Positions 32,705 to 44,810 of a DNA stretch of 64,000 nt are shown here, piece after piece (within the stretch, counting starts at the first letter, position 1; each line of letters starts with the position of its first letter). Source of the stretch: Macrocystis pyrifera (lineage: Eukaryota; Sar; Phaeophyceae; Laminariales; Laminariaceae); NCBI GenBank assembly GCA_031763025.1, contig JASSKH010000012.1:3720001-3784000 (forward strand). The letters run 5' to 3'. The notes beneath the pieces are model-generated. The model worked only from the letters and a program-made list of their open reading frames with translations, was not told the DNA's origin and did no database searches. Position numbers and translations under genes: made by a program.

Positions 32705-32755
32705 TCAATAATAATTGGTCAACCTTTTACCGGTACGTAGCCCAACGGACTACTT
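32705..32755 (-). repeat. S-family repeat (minus-strand copy)
   Basis: AATTGGTCAACCTTTTACCG and TAGCCCAACGGACTA are the reverse complement of the block at 17760-17800. Confidence 0.5.
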
Positions 32756-33423
32756 TATTAACTGTATTATTTAACTGGCAGTGTTCTCTGTACAGCAGTA
32801 GTATTAATAGTTCGTGACACGAACTCTTTTGGAGAGCTTCAACGAGAAAAAATCAGGGCCATCTTCGGGGCAATTCCCGAGGATGTGGCGGGAATCGCTG
32901 CGGATCAACCGTGTAACAAGAGAGTTACCAGTGAGGAATAAACAATCGGAGAAACACCACATACATCAGACATACATACCTGGTCATAAAAAGAAATAAG
33001 ACCAATTCGTCGATTCCCGTGGTCAAATTCCCGTGGTCATATCGAGGTCCCTCTATACTTCGTGACCAAACAGCAAAAAGAAAAACACCGTCATTCGATT
33101 CGCCACGGTTTGGAATTCCCGTGGTAAAATTCCCGGCGAGGTCAAACCGCGGGGTTCTTGCATCTTCGCGTGAACAGCGAAAAAACACCGTCATTCGATT
33201 CGCCGTGGTCTGGTCAAAATACTTTCTGAGATTCTTCATCACCGCGATTCCCGCCACATCCTCCTGCCTCAGGAATTACTGCCCCGTACAAGACCCGAGG
33301 GAAAAAATGAAAATTGACGATAGGAGGAAGTAGACATGCTACTGTACATACTGCTGTAGAAGGCAGATATGTATATATATACCTTGTGCATACGTATATA
33401 GGTTTTCTTTTGTTTCCGGGGAT
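32756..33423. other. Intergenic; short duplicated segment
   Basis: AACACCGTCATTCGATTCGCC occurs at about 33085 and 33185 with GGAATTCCCGTGGT/ATTCCCGTGGTCA words around them, an ~100 bp diverged tandem duplication. No coding signal. Confidence 0.4.
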
Positions 33424-33708
33424 TTATTATTATTATTATGTTTTTTTTTGCCTTTTCTGACAAAATAGCGTAGATGCCGTTCCTATATAAACCAAGTATC
33501 CTTCCTTAAATCAGTGGTATATCCCTCATACACTTCTCTTCCTCTGTCGTTTCCAAATTCCCATTCCCCACAACATTTCATTTTAGCTATACCAGTACAA
33601 TATATTCTACTCCTCATCGACGTTCCATCCCCATGTCATTGGCCGCATTCCTCCGCGGCTTCTTCCTTCCCCTAGCGGCCTGGCGGTCCCTCAGGGCAAG
33701 TTTATTCA
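33424..33708 (-). mobile_element. LINE-R truncated copy 2
   Basis: A short (TTA)6 tail at 33424-33440, then the LINE-R 3' end: GACAAAATAGCGTAGATGCC, CATTCCCCACAACATTTCAT, CATCGACGTTCCATCCCCAT (last codons of the endonuclease frame) and GCGGCCTGGCGGTCCCTCAG. It is cut off at about 33708. Confidence 0.85.
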
Positions 33709-34071
33709 TTCAGGAAAGTTTCGCGTGATCACAACGCACGTTCATATGACAGACATGTCGGATGGCAGGCATATAATAATAACGGTCGAAAACACCAACA
33801 AAATTGATGTCGCCGTAGTTCTTTTGGTCGATATACCTTCTGTGCTCGGGGTCCCAAGACTCCCAAGAAGGGGTTAATAAACCGTTCCTTCTACGCGTCG
33901 ACAGGTATGTATGTATCATTATGTCGTCATTATTTAATTTATTATTATTAGGGTTGCCATCCGTTAATGTGCACAGCATGTGAGCTTCACCGTTGATCAA
34001 TCAAAACATTCCTGAAAGAAAAAACACCCGTGTACAGAGAAAGGAAAAACCTACTATTAATAAATATATAT

Positions 34072-34202
34072 ATATTAAGGATGATACTTGTCAGTAGCCA
34101 TCATAGTCGTTACTCGATAACACTTGCGTCATCTGGTATACATTTACGCATTTCTAAGTATACAGCTAACAGTTTTCCAGTCTGTGAGTAGTAGCAGTAT
34201 AC
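34072..34202 (+). repeat. Direct repeat, left member (~130 bp)
   Basis: TATTAAGGATGATACTTGTC through GTCTGTGAGTAGTAGC. It is nearly identical to 35988-36117, so the pair brackets about 1.8 kb containing LINE-R copy 3, the (CTA)n tract and a Gypsy end. Confidence 0.9.
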
Positions 34203-34327
34203 ACGCCAATCGCCATACCTAATAATATATGCACAAGGTCTGTATATATCTATCTTTTACTATGTCTACTTCCTTTTATGCTTTATCTATATGATATACT
34301 CTTATGTGTTGTTATGACATGCATGTA

Positions 34328-34695
34328 TTATTTATTATGCTTTTTTTGCCTTCCGACATTATATAGCGTAGATGCCGTTCCTATATAAACCGAATATCCT
34401 ATTCCGTAGATCAGTGTAGTATCCTTCATACGCTTCTCTGCCGGCCGTTTCCCAATTTCCATTCCCCACATCATTTCATTTTTTTAGCTACCGGTATAGT
34501 ATATATCATGATATGTCCTATTCCTCATCAACGTTTTTCCATCCCCACATGTCATTGGTCGCATTCCTCCGGCTTCTTCCTCCCTTCCCCTATAGCGGCC
34601 TGGCGGTCCCTCAGGGCTAGTTTATACCTACCTATATCGCGACCTGGGTGGTCACCGAGATGATCTGGAAGAAAGAGTCTCGTCATTGATTACAT
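34328..34695 (-). mobile_element. LINE-R truncated copy 3 with target duplication
   Basis: Same 3' end as copy 2, extending further into the frame (GGAGATGATCTGGAAGA-like end). It is bracketed by TGCATGTA at 34320-34327 and 34696-34703, an 8-bp target duplication. Confidence 0.85.
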
Positions 34696-34758
34696 TGCAT
34701 GTACTATATCACAACAGAAGAGAGAGAGGATGGAGCGTAGAAGTGTACCAGGTGCAAT

Positions 34759-35135
<377 letters not shown>

Positions 35136-35153
35136 TTTGTTAAGATATTGTCT

Positions 35154-35402
35154 TGTATGTGCGACGACGGTCTGTGGTGGCTCGGGAAAATCAGCTCAAC
35201 TACACCGACGGATGGAGTATATTTGGTTCGATTTTTGGACGACCCGGGACCAATCAAGCTTCCTCTTTCTCCGGCGCGCTACACGACTTCGACGAGAGCT
35301 GTACGAGGTTCTTGGTGTCTGCAAATTCACTTGGCTAGCGCGTTTACACGGGAGGTCCAGCGTAACGTAAATGAATCCCGAGGTGCCGCCGTGGATAGCT
35401 GA
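35154..35402 (+). pseudogene. Gypsy-type polyprotein C-terminal fragment
   Basis: Reads CDDGLWWLGKISS, then TDGVYLVRFLDDPGPIKL, PARYTTSTRAVRGSWC and NESRGAAVDS before a stop. The WxGKI...YxVRFLDDPGPxKL pattern looks like a small SH3/Tudor/chromo-like barrel as found at the ends of some LTR-retrotransposon polyproteins (inference from pattern). A polypurine-like tract (AGAGTGGGCT) and an LTR-like start (TTGTGTTTC...CATGTAACGC) follow at about 35898-35970, supporting a 3' end of an LTR element on the + strand. The upstream part is replaced by the (CTA)n tract. Confidence 0.5.
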
Positions 35403-35970
35403 ATTTCGCGTCTTGACTGCACTCGTTATTTAGTTATTTTTTTGTCGTCTTCCTGGGCCTTGGGGGATGAATTTTTGTCTGCCCGATATGTTTTGGTGGT
35501 GTGTGTGTGTGTGTGTTTTTTGAACTGGGTCGGGGATGTGTTTTTGCGTATTCTGTCCCCCCCCCCCCGCTCGGTGTTGGGTTCCAGAGTGGTGGACTGG
35601 GTATAGGTGGTTCTTGTCGTCCTCCGTATTTTTCTTTTTGTTCCCGTACGCACTTTTCGCTTTTCCGTGCATCTTCCTCGCCCCCCCCCCGTGCGGGCGG
35701 TATGGCGATGGCTTTCATCGACGATTGCTTCCTGCCCCTTAAGGCTAGATCTTCCCTTCATTTTTTTTTACGTACTTTGCCGGCTTCGTTGCCTCGCCGT
35801 TCAGAGGTGTGGGAGTGGGTTTTGAGGAGCCGCATCTTCGACTCATGTTCTAGTTCGTGGAATCGGGGTTTCCACGAATTTCCCATATAATTCTGCATAT
35901 ACGACTCATCAGAGTGGGCTTGTGTTTCTTTTGGAGAAATTTTAGCATGTAACGCAGAGTAAGAAAGTGT
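35403..35970 (+). repeat. 3' untranslated part and LTR start of the Gypsy-type fragment
   Basis: Pyrimidine-rich like the interior of the 19.1-27.3 kb LTR element. The block GCCGCATCTTCGACTCATG and TCTGCATATACGACTCATC, AGAGTGGGCT matches 26760-26862 just before that element's 3' LTR, so the two belong to related families. It holds a (GT)n run at 35500 and two poly(C) runs. Confidence 0.55.
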
Positions 35971-35987
35971 ATGCTTAACGGGAGGAG

Positions 35988-36117
35988 GTATTAAGGATGA
36001 TATTTGTCAGTAGCCATCATAGTCGTTACTCGATAACACTTGCGTCATCTGGTATACATTTACGCATTTCTAAGTACCGCGGACAGTTTTCCAGTCTGTG
36101 AGTAGTAGCGGTATACA
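35988..36117 (+). repeat. Direct repeat, right member
   Basis: Partner of 34072-34202; shares GATTTTCGTTACTCGAT-like and ACACTTGCGTCATCTGGTAT blocks with only a few differences. Confidence 0.9.
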
Positions 36118-36737
36118 GCAGCAGCAGTCCTACAATAACATCTACTGCTGTGCACTCGGGCATATTGCATAATAATAGGTCTCAATAACAAGCAGCGCAT
36201 CGTGGATCTACTGTATTACGTACGTACAGAATCTACAGCCAGCAGCACACATGTACAGCAGTACCTGGTGCGTGCGCACTGGTAAGTAATGGACAGGGTA
36301 TCTTCAGTATCCCGTCGGGACCATTAGCATAGTTTTAGTTGTGGTTAAAGTAACAATGTAGTAGGCTACAAGAGGGTCATGAGTACGTACCCCAAGTTTT
36401 ATTGTTTTTTAGCACGAACAAGAAAAAGAAAAAGAAAGGAGAAGAATCCCAAATAAATAAATAAAATGGGAAGCCAAAGCTCAGACACATACATACTTAC
36501 CCCGAGCATGAGCCAAAAGGGACGTGCAAGGGGAAAGATACGAGAAGGAAAAAGGGGACTATGCATCCCGGTGAACACTTAACTAAGTAAAAAGAGCAAT
36601 AGTGAGTGGGCCAAGATACGCTCGTCACCCACCCACTATGTAGTACTTCTTTCATAAGGATAAGAAGGGAAAAAAATCAAAATGCATACCGAACGGCCGC
36701 AGCAGTTGGCGGTACGAGTAGCAAAGAAACGTCCAAC

Positions 36738-36870
36738 CTATTAGTCGGCCTGGTACCTTGCTACCCTATCTGCGGTCTCTCTGCTACTCTCTTCTGCCGC
36801 GGTTTCCCTTCCACTCCTCCTGTTCCCCCCCCCTGCCCCCATACACTTGTACGGTGTTCCCTCTACCCCT
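36738..36870 (-). mobile_element. LINE-A 3' coding fragment
   Basis: On the minus strand it reads GRETAAEESSRETADRVARY-QAD and a stop, matching the C-terminus of the LINE-A protein (SRETAVDESRKEMADRVARY-RAD) at 48640-48729. Short remnant. Confidence 0.75.
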
Positions 36871-38182
36871 CCTGCTGTTACCCCTCCCCCCAGGATGACG
36901 TATACAAATATCCCATACATACATTTTTTTTGGATTGTTGCACGGAGCACGGACCACCGCCTATAGAGAACAATACACACAGCAGTGCACAGAGCGTGCT
37001 TACCTCCAGCTTCCTACAGCACCACAACCAACCCTGCTGCCCAGCAGCAGCAGTGAGCACACCTTGCGCGTATGGATGATCGTACTGCGGCTCATTCGTA
37101 CAGCAACGTTCGAAATATACTTACAGCAGTACATAGTATTACATACAGCAGTAGTTCTGATTGCAGTGTGTCCTACATTGCTGATCGATAGATCCTAGAG
37201 CCAGCTGAAAGGGGATCAGTACACGTACGTTCCTCGCGTTGCATTTTACAGCAGTACTGCTGAATATGCAGTCGTACCTGTACAAGCTACTCTACTGCTG
37301 TAGGAGATCGTGCAAAGTGTTTTAGATTGCGTAAAAAACACGACTTGCCAGTTGTACGAGCGCTGTTCTAGCGTATAGGTTTAAACTGCACTTCTTGCTG
37401 GATAACATTTTCGTTTCCGAGGTTTCGATCGCACCATCCACGTTTTTTTTTCTTAATTTCACTTTTTACTATTTTTGTACCAGAACTACAACAGAGTACT
37501 ACAGTAATAATAATAGATTCGTCCACACCTTGCTTTTCTGAACGTATAATGTGATAGAGTACATGTTACTTGTGTGTTTTAGCCCAAATTAAAGAGTTTG
37601 GGCGGCGCGCTTGCGTGTGGCGTGCGTTCATACCTCAACATTTCACAGCTATATACTCCGAGTACTTGGGAGTAAAGCAAAGTATGTTCGAGAAAATACT
37701 GCTATTACCGTAGGTACTTCGTACACTCGCAGTATTTCGGGGTTTTTGTACTCGAGATGCTGCGAGTACTCGCAGTATTTTGAAGTTCTGTAGATACTAC
37801 TGCGTATATGTATACTTTCTTCGGGCTCGCACTAATGCTTCGGGCTCGCACTAATGCGGGGTTCGCTACTGCTGCTGGCATGGATACCGCCTGTTGTGCT
37901 TCAAGTATCTCGGGGTTCTGTACCGCGGGTACTACAAGTATACCAGTAAGTACTAGTCTATTATAGCAGTATTTCGTCGATTGGTAGTGTTCTCGTACTG
38001 CTGCTTCCTCTGCGAGACTCAGTACTCGCAGTAATGAAATACCCTCAATATGCCCATTATACTTCGAGTATGAAGTATACTTCAACCGTTTGTGCGCCGT
38101 GCCGACAAGTCTCAGGCCCAGCGTTCGGCACAAAACATACACCAGCTACGAGCTGGTACACACGCCAACTGCCATACCTATG

Positions 38183-38185
<3 letters not shown>
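36871..38185. other. Intergenic, short dispersed words
   Basis: No exon seen. Words built on ACAGCAGTA/TACTGCTG (37122, 37146, 37250, 37297) and GTACTCGCAGTATTTCGGGG (37725-38045) are repeated many times. GCTTCGGGCTCGCACTAATG is tandemly duplicated at about 37822. A 32-nt poly(A) run lies at 38186-38217. Confidence 0.5.
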
Positions 38186-38219
<34 letters not shown>

Positions 38220-38426
38220 CTCGCAGTAGTTTTGCCGCCTGTATTCCAATACTCTCGGTACTCGGACTACGATTTGTTCTCGAGCATTTACCTGTGAAAC
38301 CTTGATATTATACCCTGAGCAACAAGAAACATTTATTTAAGGGGAACATATTATTGTAGTACCAGTAGTATGTATGTGTATGTATATTATGCTGCACCTT
38401 ATTATACTCAGCCGGTCACAAAGCAT

Positions 38427-39022
38427 TTGTTCTCCCCGAATCCGGAAAATAAATAATTTAATAATAGAAGATTACGGGATTTCGTGTGCCCGAAGACGGA
38501 CAATAAATAATTCACTCTATTTCATCTAATATATATATATTTTTTTTTTTTCATCATCACTTTCACTTTCCAGCCCATTCGTAGGAGGTTTTACCCTCGA
38601 CGATCTTCTGGACAAGCCGTGGTTACAGGTGTCGTCCCTTCTCTCCCCGGTACGTGCCTTCATTTTGGCGCAACCTCGACCTCGCGCAACTTTTATGTAC
38701 TCACGAATTAATCGCCGCGAGTCAGCTGGATCAATATATCTCAACTTACCGATATCCTATTATATATTATTGTAGTAATTAATGATCCCACACTAATTCC
38801 GCGAACAGCAGTATAATAGATAACGATCGCAAACACCCTTGGTGTATTTATATTTTTCGTGATTTCGGCAAAATTTGAAAATTGACGGGAAATTAAATAT
38901 TTATTTTCCGGATTCGGGGAGAACAAACCCTTGGTGTATTTATATTTTTCGTGATTTTAGCAAAATTTGAAAATTGACGGGAAATTAATAATTATTTATT
39001 TTCCGGATTCGGGGAGAACAAA
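38427..39022. repeat. Tandem ~97 bp duplication with an inverted partner
   Basis: CCCTTGGTGTATTTATATTT through TTTCCGGATTCGGGGAGAAC occurs twice in tandem (about 38835-38927 and 38930-39020). The last block is also present inverted at 38427-38460 (TGTTCTCCCCGAATCCGGAA). Confidence 0.8.
38541..38668 (-). mobile_element. SINE copy 2, 5'-truncated
   Basis: Poly(T) start, then TTTCACTTTCCAGCCCATTC, GACGATCTTCTGGACAAGCC and CCCGGTACGTGCCTTCATTT, the 3' half of the SINE on the minus strand. The tRNA-like head is missing. Confidence 0.85.
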
Positions 39023-39263
39023 TAGTCTGTCCTCAAAAATATATGCTGTGTGTGTGTTCTTCACGTTAAAATGATGGGTGGGTGCAGGTGCTATACTTCT
39101 AAAAAAGTGTTTCGCTCTTGCGCCACTCCCCTATTAATACGGCACCTCCCGGAGGGGAACCTTGTATATAATATAGCTTGCAAAGTTGAGTATCAAGTAC
39201 TATGCTCTTTAGTAAGTCGAACTCACAGCTGACGACGTAGTATTTCATAAATTTATAAAATAC

Positions 39264-39762
<499 letters not shown>

Positions 39763-39776
39763 TAGTACAATATATT

Positions 39777-40526
39777 CTATTCCTCATCGACGTTCCATCC
39801 CCATGTCATTGGCCGCATTCCTCCGGCTTCTTCCTCCCTTCCCCTAGCGGCCTGGCGGTCCCTCAGGGCAAGTTTATATCTATGTACTCTACGTGAAATT
39901 GCGACCTGTGTAGTCACGGAGATGATCTGGAAGAGGCGTTCTTTGCAGACGCCCTTCCGCGCTCGGGACGATCCGTCCGTCCCTCCAACTATGCTTGTCG
40001 CCAGCTGATCAATTAGATCGCTGCCTTCCTTTCCGAGGCGTCCAAAGCTTTCCACCGCGAGGGTGGCGAGTTTGTAGCTGCGCTCGTCGAAGGACACCTG
40101 TCCCGGACGAGCGTAGTGACTGCGCTTGCGCGCCTCAGAAGTGGAAGCAGCTGATCCATCTCGGTCAGCGCTGCCTGCCCGCATGTGGATCCCCGCCTGT
40201 GGATCCGCATACGTGACGTCGAGGAGTATCGCTTTATTGCGATACTCTGATGCCGTAGCATCTCGGAGTCCTCCTGCCTCGATGACGATGTCCATGCGGA
40301 GATCCCTGTTTGCGTGGAAAGGGGCTCCGCTTTCTATTTGGTGGCGGATGGACATCCTCTTGAAGGTGCGGCAGAGCGCGTGCACCAGAGGCTGGTGCTG
40401 GTTTACTTGCGCGCCCGATCGATGACATAATCGTGCATGTCGTGTATTAGCCTCCGCTGCACCGCAGCAGGGGCACCTTGCCGCTAGAAACTCCTCAATC
40501 CCCCAAAACCGCCTTCCCGCAGCCAC
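39777..40526 (-). pseudogene. LINE-R C-terminal CCHC knuckle and restriction-like endonuclease
   Basis: 249-codon open frame; the frame extends upstream through DAARVIPPSEFVAAGRRFWG (about 40502-40561). Residues 18-34, CPCCGAAEANTRHARLC, form C-x2-C-x8-H-x3-C. NRDLRMDIVI (73-82) and AILLDVTYADPQ (99-110) supply the two acidic positions expected of a PD-(D/E)xK-like nuclease that nicks the target DNA. It ends MTWGWNVDEE. This is the best preserved part of the element, and its last ~35 codons are what the truncated copies retain. Confidence 0.75.
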
Positions 40527-40830
40527 AAACTCTGACGGTGGGATAACTCTGGCCGCGTCGACAGGTCTCGCCCTTAGGAATGCGGTAGCCCCTGGTCCCG
40601 ATTGGCTCCGTTGCCGGGCCTTGGCCAGACCCCTCGACTATTTCTCTTCTCGTGGGTTACCGATGGGGAGCTGGTCCAGTGAAGCAACGTATCTCTCATA
40701 ACGGACTCGGTTTACCAGCTTCCCCAGTCTATGCTGCGCTTTGCTGGAGCTGATGGATTCGGCATCATGTGCCGGCAACACTTCCGCAACCGACAACCCT
40801 GAGTCCTCTTGTTTTCCTCCTCGAAATGCT

Positions 40831-41115
40831 CTATCCCGCCAGCTTTATGTTTGCCATGGCTTCTTCTGAAACCCCATGCACATCGCGGAGGTCCCTGATG
40901 CTGTTCCAGATGCGCCGGACGAGGTCTGAATCGGGGAGCTCCCTCCGGACTTTGTCCCCGATAGCGCCGGACAGGTCAGCAAGCACCTCCGGCACCGTCG
41001 CTACCAAGCTTCCGACGGACGCTGACATCCTCCGGGCTTCAGCCGACGCCAGTCCAAACCCTCCGGCCCCCGTGGTCAGTCTTGCCTGCGCCTGTTGGTA
41101 GGGCTGCAAGACCAT
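40831..41115 (-). pseudogene. LINE-R connector between RT and endonuclease
   Basis: Reads VLQPYQQAQARLTTGAGGFG, LASAEARRMSASVGSLVATV and further helical sequence. It is out of frame with the RT frame, which ends at 41076, so there is a frameshift in the overlap. Between 40562 and 40830 the coding continues in fragments. Confidence 0.55.
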
Positions 41116-42380
41116 CTGATTTGTTGGGCACCCATTCTCGAAGAACGACGTTTTTCTTCTGCTGTCCCTGGGAGATCAAGCAATTTCTCCAGCATCCACA
41201 TCGCGTTTCCGTCTGCTTTTAGGCATGCGGGCAGGGACATTTCCGGGTCCATCACTCTTTCTATATAGGCGGTCCGTTGCACCATAGAGCCGGTGGCGAT
41301 CAGGTTGGCTGCTTGCTTGTCTGGCATACGCGGTAGCATCCGCGCGAGTTGTTCCGCTCCCCCGTTGTGGACTATCTCCATTGCGCTCTCCATCGCGTAT
41401 TCGTCGGTGCTGACGGGAACCCCAACCACCTTTACTCCACCCCGTTCCGCGATGCGGACTCCAATACCTTCAAGAAGGGCGATTTGTTCCGGCGTAGGTA
41501 CGTGCCCCTTCAGGGGCAAGGCAACCGTTTTGCTCGGATTGATTGCAATGCCAATGTTGGACAGCTCACGCTGTAGGAAAGGCACAACTTCCACAGTATC
41601 GGGCGTGATTTCCATCATTCCGATGCTGATGTCGTCTAAGTAGGCGAATGCCTCCACTCCTTTTGGCTCGAATTCCGCTCGGGTCCGCTTCAGCACCGGT
41701 AAGAGAGGCATGCAGAACAACGCCGGCCCCATGGCATCCCCTTGCTGTACCCCACTGGAGCATTCGATCTTGCGCCTTTCTCCCGATTCCATCTGGAAGA
41801 ACACGGGAGCAGTTCTTTCCCCGTAACACTTTGTCACGAACGGTGTAAGCGCAGGCGCGCAGGTGGCTACCTCTGCAAGCGCAGCCGTCGGTTTTACCGT
41901 GTTGAAGGCGTTTGAGCAGTCTGTGAGAATCATCCAGTTTTTTGCCTCGTGGTGTACCCGCGCGCGTAGCGCTACCTGCTCCACCCCCCCTCGTACTCCG
42001 ACTCCAAACTGTCTCGCCTCGCGGTTGGTCTCCTCCAGTCGTGGTCGCCACTGCCGCACGGTCCCGGCTGTGAGAAGGCGTCTCCATGAAATTCCCTTCG
42101 CCGACGGGGCGGCATTTGTCACCCAAGGCAGTGAGGTTGGATCGCAGGAAAAGAAGCCAGAATTCCGGCGGAAAGGCGTTTGGATCGTCGATAATTCTCC
42201 TCCAGAAGGCTTCAATGCCAGCCCCGATTTTTTCGCGCCCAATGCCAGTCCTGATAATTGACTGCAGGTGCGAAAAACGCAAGCCATCGCTTCCTGCGCC
42301 TGATAGCGCGTTGCGAGAGTTGATGACCTCGAGGGCCACCTGTGGGTCGAATTCTTCGTCCGGGCGCCACTTGGGCCCAC
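41076..42380 (-). pseudogene. LINE-R reverse transcriptase, palm and thumb
   Basis: Motifs in order: MILTDCSNAFNTV (first catalytic Asp), CSSGVQQGDAMGPALFC, VEAFAYLDDISIG (active-site DD pair as YLDD), NIGIAINPSKTVAL, VKVVGVPVST and a thumb-like helical region. The useful part begins near 42100 (WRRLLTAGTVRQWRPRLEE); codons before that are read from the wrong frame and belong to the neighbouring frame. Confidence 0.75.
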
Positions 42381-43020
42381 TTCCTTCTTCCGGGTCGGAG
42401 GAACTTGCAGCTACCGCTGCCGCTGCTGCTTCGGAGAAGGCGGTCTGATCCTCCTCCGGGAAATTTGCTTTCACTCGCTCCCACGTTTCCTCGTTTCCCG
42501 GCGAGCGTGGTTCCGCGAGGAGGCTGCGTGCTGCGACAGTCACCCCCCCTGGATGGCGGCATGCTGAAGACGCCCTCTTGAACAGATCAGCGTCCGTCAC
42601 TTCGCGAGTTTGACCCCTCTGTCTTCTCGATGTTCGACGGGTATACTCCATTAACCACGGGAGTAGAAGGGTGAGATCACCGCGTTCGACAGACGCAAAC
42701 CTTTCGCGCCGCTTCACTCGTCCATCCTGCGAGTGCAGTAGAGCCGGGAGGATGTACCAAAGCTTGATTGACCTTAAGAGTGAGGTCGGCGTCTCCGACT
42801 GTCTTTGTGGGCGATGCTCTCCCAGGGCGGGCGTGGTTAAGGAGGCCAAGCACGTGGGTGATAAGCTTGGCGTGAGCAGTAGCCAATCTTGATTGCACTT
42901 TAATAACAGTGACGAAGCGTTGTTGGAGGTCCTCAAGGGGAACATCGTCGAGTGGTCCTGCGACCCCCAACGTATTTTGGTCCCAGGGATAGAGGAGCTC
43001 ATCCCGGCGCCCATCCTCAC
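41566..43020 (-). pseudogene. LINE-R reverse transcriptase, N-terminal part
   Basis: Genuine coding runs from about 42770 to 42120: ERGDLTLLLPWLMEYTRRTS, an Ala/Ser-rich acidic linker, NALSGAGSDGLRFSHLQS and LTALGDKCRPVG, which are the RT fingers motifs. It then shifts frame near 42100 into the palm frame. The outer ends of this open frame are shadows of neighbouring frames. Confidence 0.7.
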
Positions 43021-43474
43021 GGTCGTCAGGTCTCCCTCCGAGTCCCGCTGCCGTAACGCTCAGTCCGGGGTCTGCCTGAACTGCCGCTTCTAGTGTTTCC
43101 CGGCTTCCATGACGAGCTGTGCATCCCCTAGCGCCGCAGAGCAGCGGCACCTGCGCCCCGCCTCGCCTGACTGCATTCACCACGCACCTCGCATGCATTG
43201 CATGTTGACGTCCACAAGGTACCCCCACCACTCGGTGTCCCCGAGCAATCGTTGCCCTACAACCCCCGCAGGTCGTACCGCTTTGGTCGTCTGCGATGAA
43301 AGCGTGAAGTTGCGATACGCTCTCTGGTGCTGGACCTCCTCCTTCTCCGTCCCCTCCTTCCCCGCGAAATTCACTTCCTCCTTCGCCACCCACTTCCTCG
43401 CCAGGGGCTATGGGCGGCTCGCCGCTCCCGGGTCGAGATATTTCTCCCCCGGCTCGTGGCGACCCCTCTTCCAC
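42677..43474 (-). pseudogene. LINE-R N-terminal protein with RING-like finger
   Basis: 265 codons from a GTG after an in-frame TAA. A Gly/Glu-rich leader is followed by TTCGGCRATIARGHRVVGV, PCGRQHAMHARCV and PLLCGARGC, i.e. C-x2-C ... C ... H ... H-x2-C ... C-x4-C, a RING- or PHD-like zinc site. It continues QQRFVTVIKVQSRLATAHAK and HPPGSTALAGWTSEAA, then shifts frame into the RT. Function unknown; DNA, RNA or protein binding is possible. Confidence 0.6.
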
Positions 43475-43546
43475 TTATCGCCGCTCGTGATCCCCTTCCA
43501 GATCCGCGCGGTCGACCTCGCCTACCTCTTGCGCTCCCCCCACCCT

Positions 43547-44008
43547 CTACTGCGCGGTGGGCGTGGACGCAGTTGCTCCAGTTGTTGACGGGGTGATACT
43601 GGGCTGTGTCACAGGGGGGGGCGAGCGTCCCGGCGTCGTGGCCTCCCTGTCCCTTGCGGTGTGGGGGTTCTCCGGGGCTACCGAAGCAACATGTCCTGGC
43701 TCCGCCTGCCCTCTTACCCCCGGTTCGCCTTCTGGCGACGGGGCTTCATCTTCCGGTGGTGTCACTCCCGCTGCTAAAGGGTTGCTCGCCCGCACCGGTT
43801 CCGTCCCTTCCGTTGTGGCTCCCGCCGTCGTTGGAGTGGCAGTGGGCTGTCTCGGGAGGGGGGACAAGTGTCCCGGTGCCGTGGTATCTCCATCTCCGGC
43901 AGTGCGAAAGTTCTCCGCGGCAACATAACCAGCATCTCCTGGCTCTGCCTGCCGCCTCACTCGCGGGTCGCCTTCAGACACCGAAGCCTCTCCTACTGAC
44001 AGCGTCAC
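43547..44008 (-). pseudogene. LINE-R Pro/Thr/Glu-rich segment with ~245 bp tandem repeats
   Basis: Same frame as the RING-like segment but separated by TAG (43547) and TAA. About two and a half units carry EGDPRVRRQAEPG/EGEPGVRGQAEPG, a VAAENFRTAGD-like block and PTTAGATTEGTEP. It looks like a low-complexity, rapidly evolving spacer protein. Confidence 0.5.
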
Positions 44009-44121
44009 CCTCGCTGCTAACGGGCCGCTCTCCAGTGCCGAGTTCGTTCCTTCCGCTGTTGCCCCTACCGCCGTCGGAGAAGGAGGCAGCGCGTTCCTTG
44101 GCTACAACACGTTTATGGACC

Positions 44122-44397
44122 CTAGGGTCCCCGCCTCCGTCGGAAAGGAGGCAGCGCCTCCCCTGCTTCCAGCGCGTTTCGAACCCCTAGGGTCCACCTC
44201 GTCAACCGGTCTTCCCATGTGGAGTCGAGGCCCGCCAGAAACTCTTGGACATGGGGTAGGATGTAGATCCTCCGATTCTGGAGCCGGAGCATGATGTCCT
44301 GCGGCCGGATACCGTACGCGGCGAAAACCTCACGGTAGTGGCCGGCTGCCGCTCGCCATATACTTATTATTATTCTTCTATTATTGTCGGATGGCAA
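44122..44397 (-). pseudogene. LINE-R 5'-most open frame
   Basis: 91 codons, IWRAAAGHYREVFAAYGIRP, RIYILPHVQEFLAGLDSTW and so on, in a frame different from the next segment. It reads protein-like and lies where the element's N-terminus is expected, but no domain is recognised. The ATG lies in sequence (TCGGATGGCAAGCATAATAA) that also occurs near 33753, so the start may not be native. Confidence 0.35.
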
Positions 44398-44443
44398 GCA
44401 TAATAATAATAAATTATGGTGTCGTTTTCCTAATATATATATC

Positions 44444-44810
<367 letters not shown>

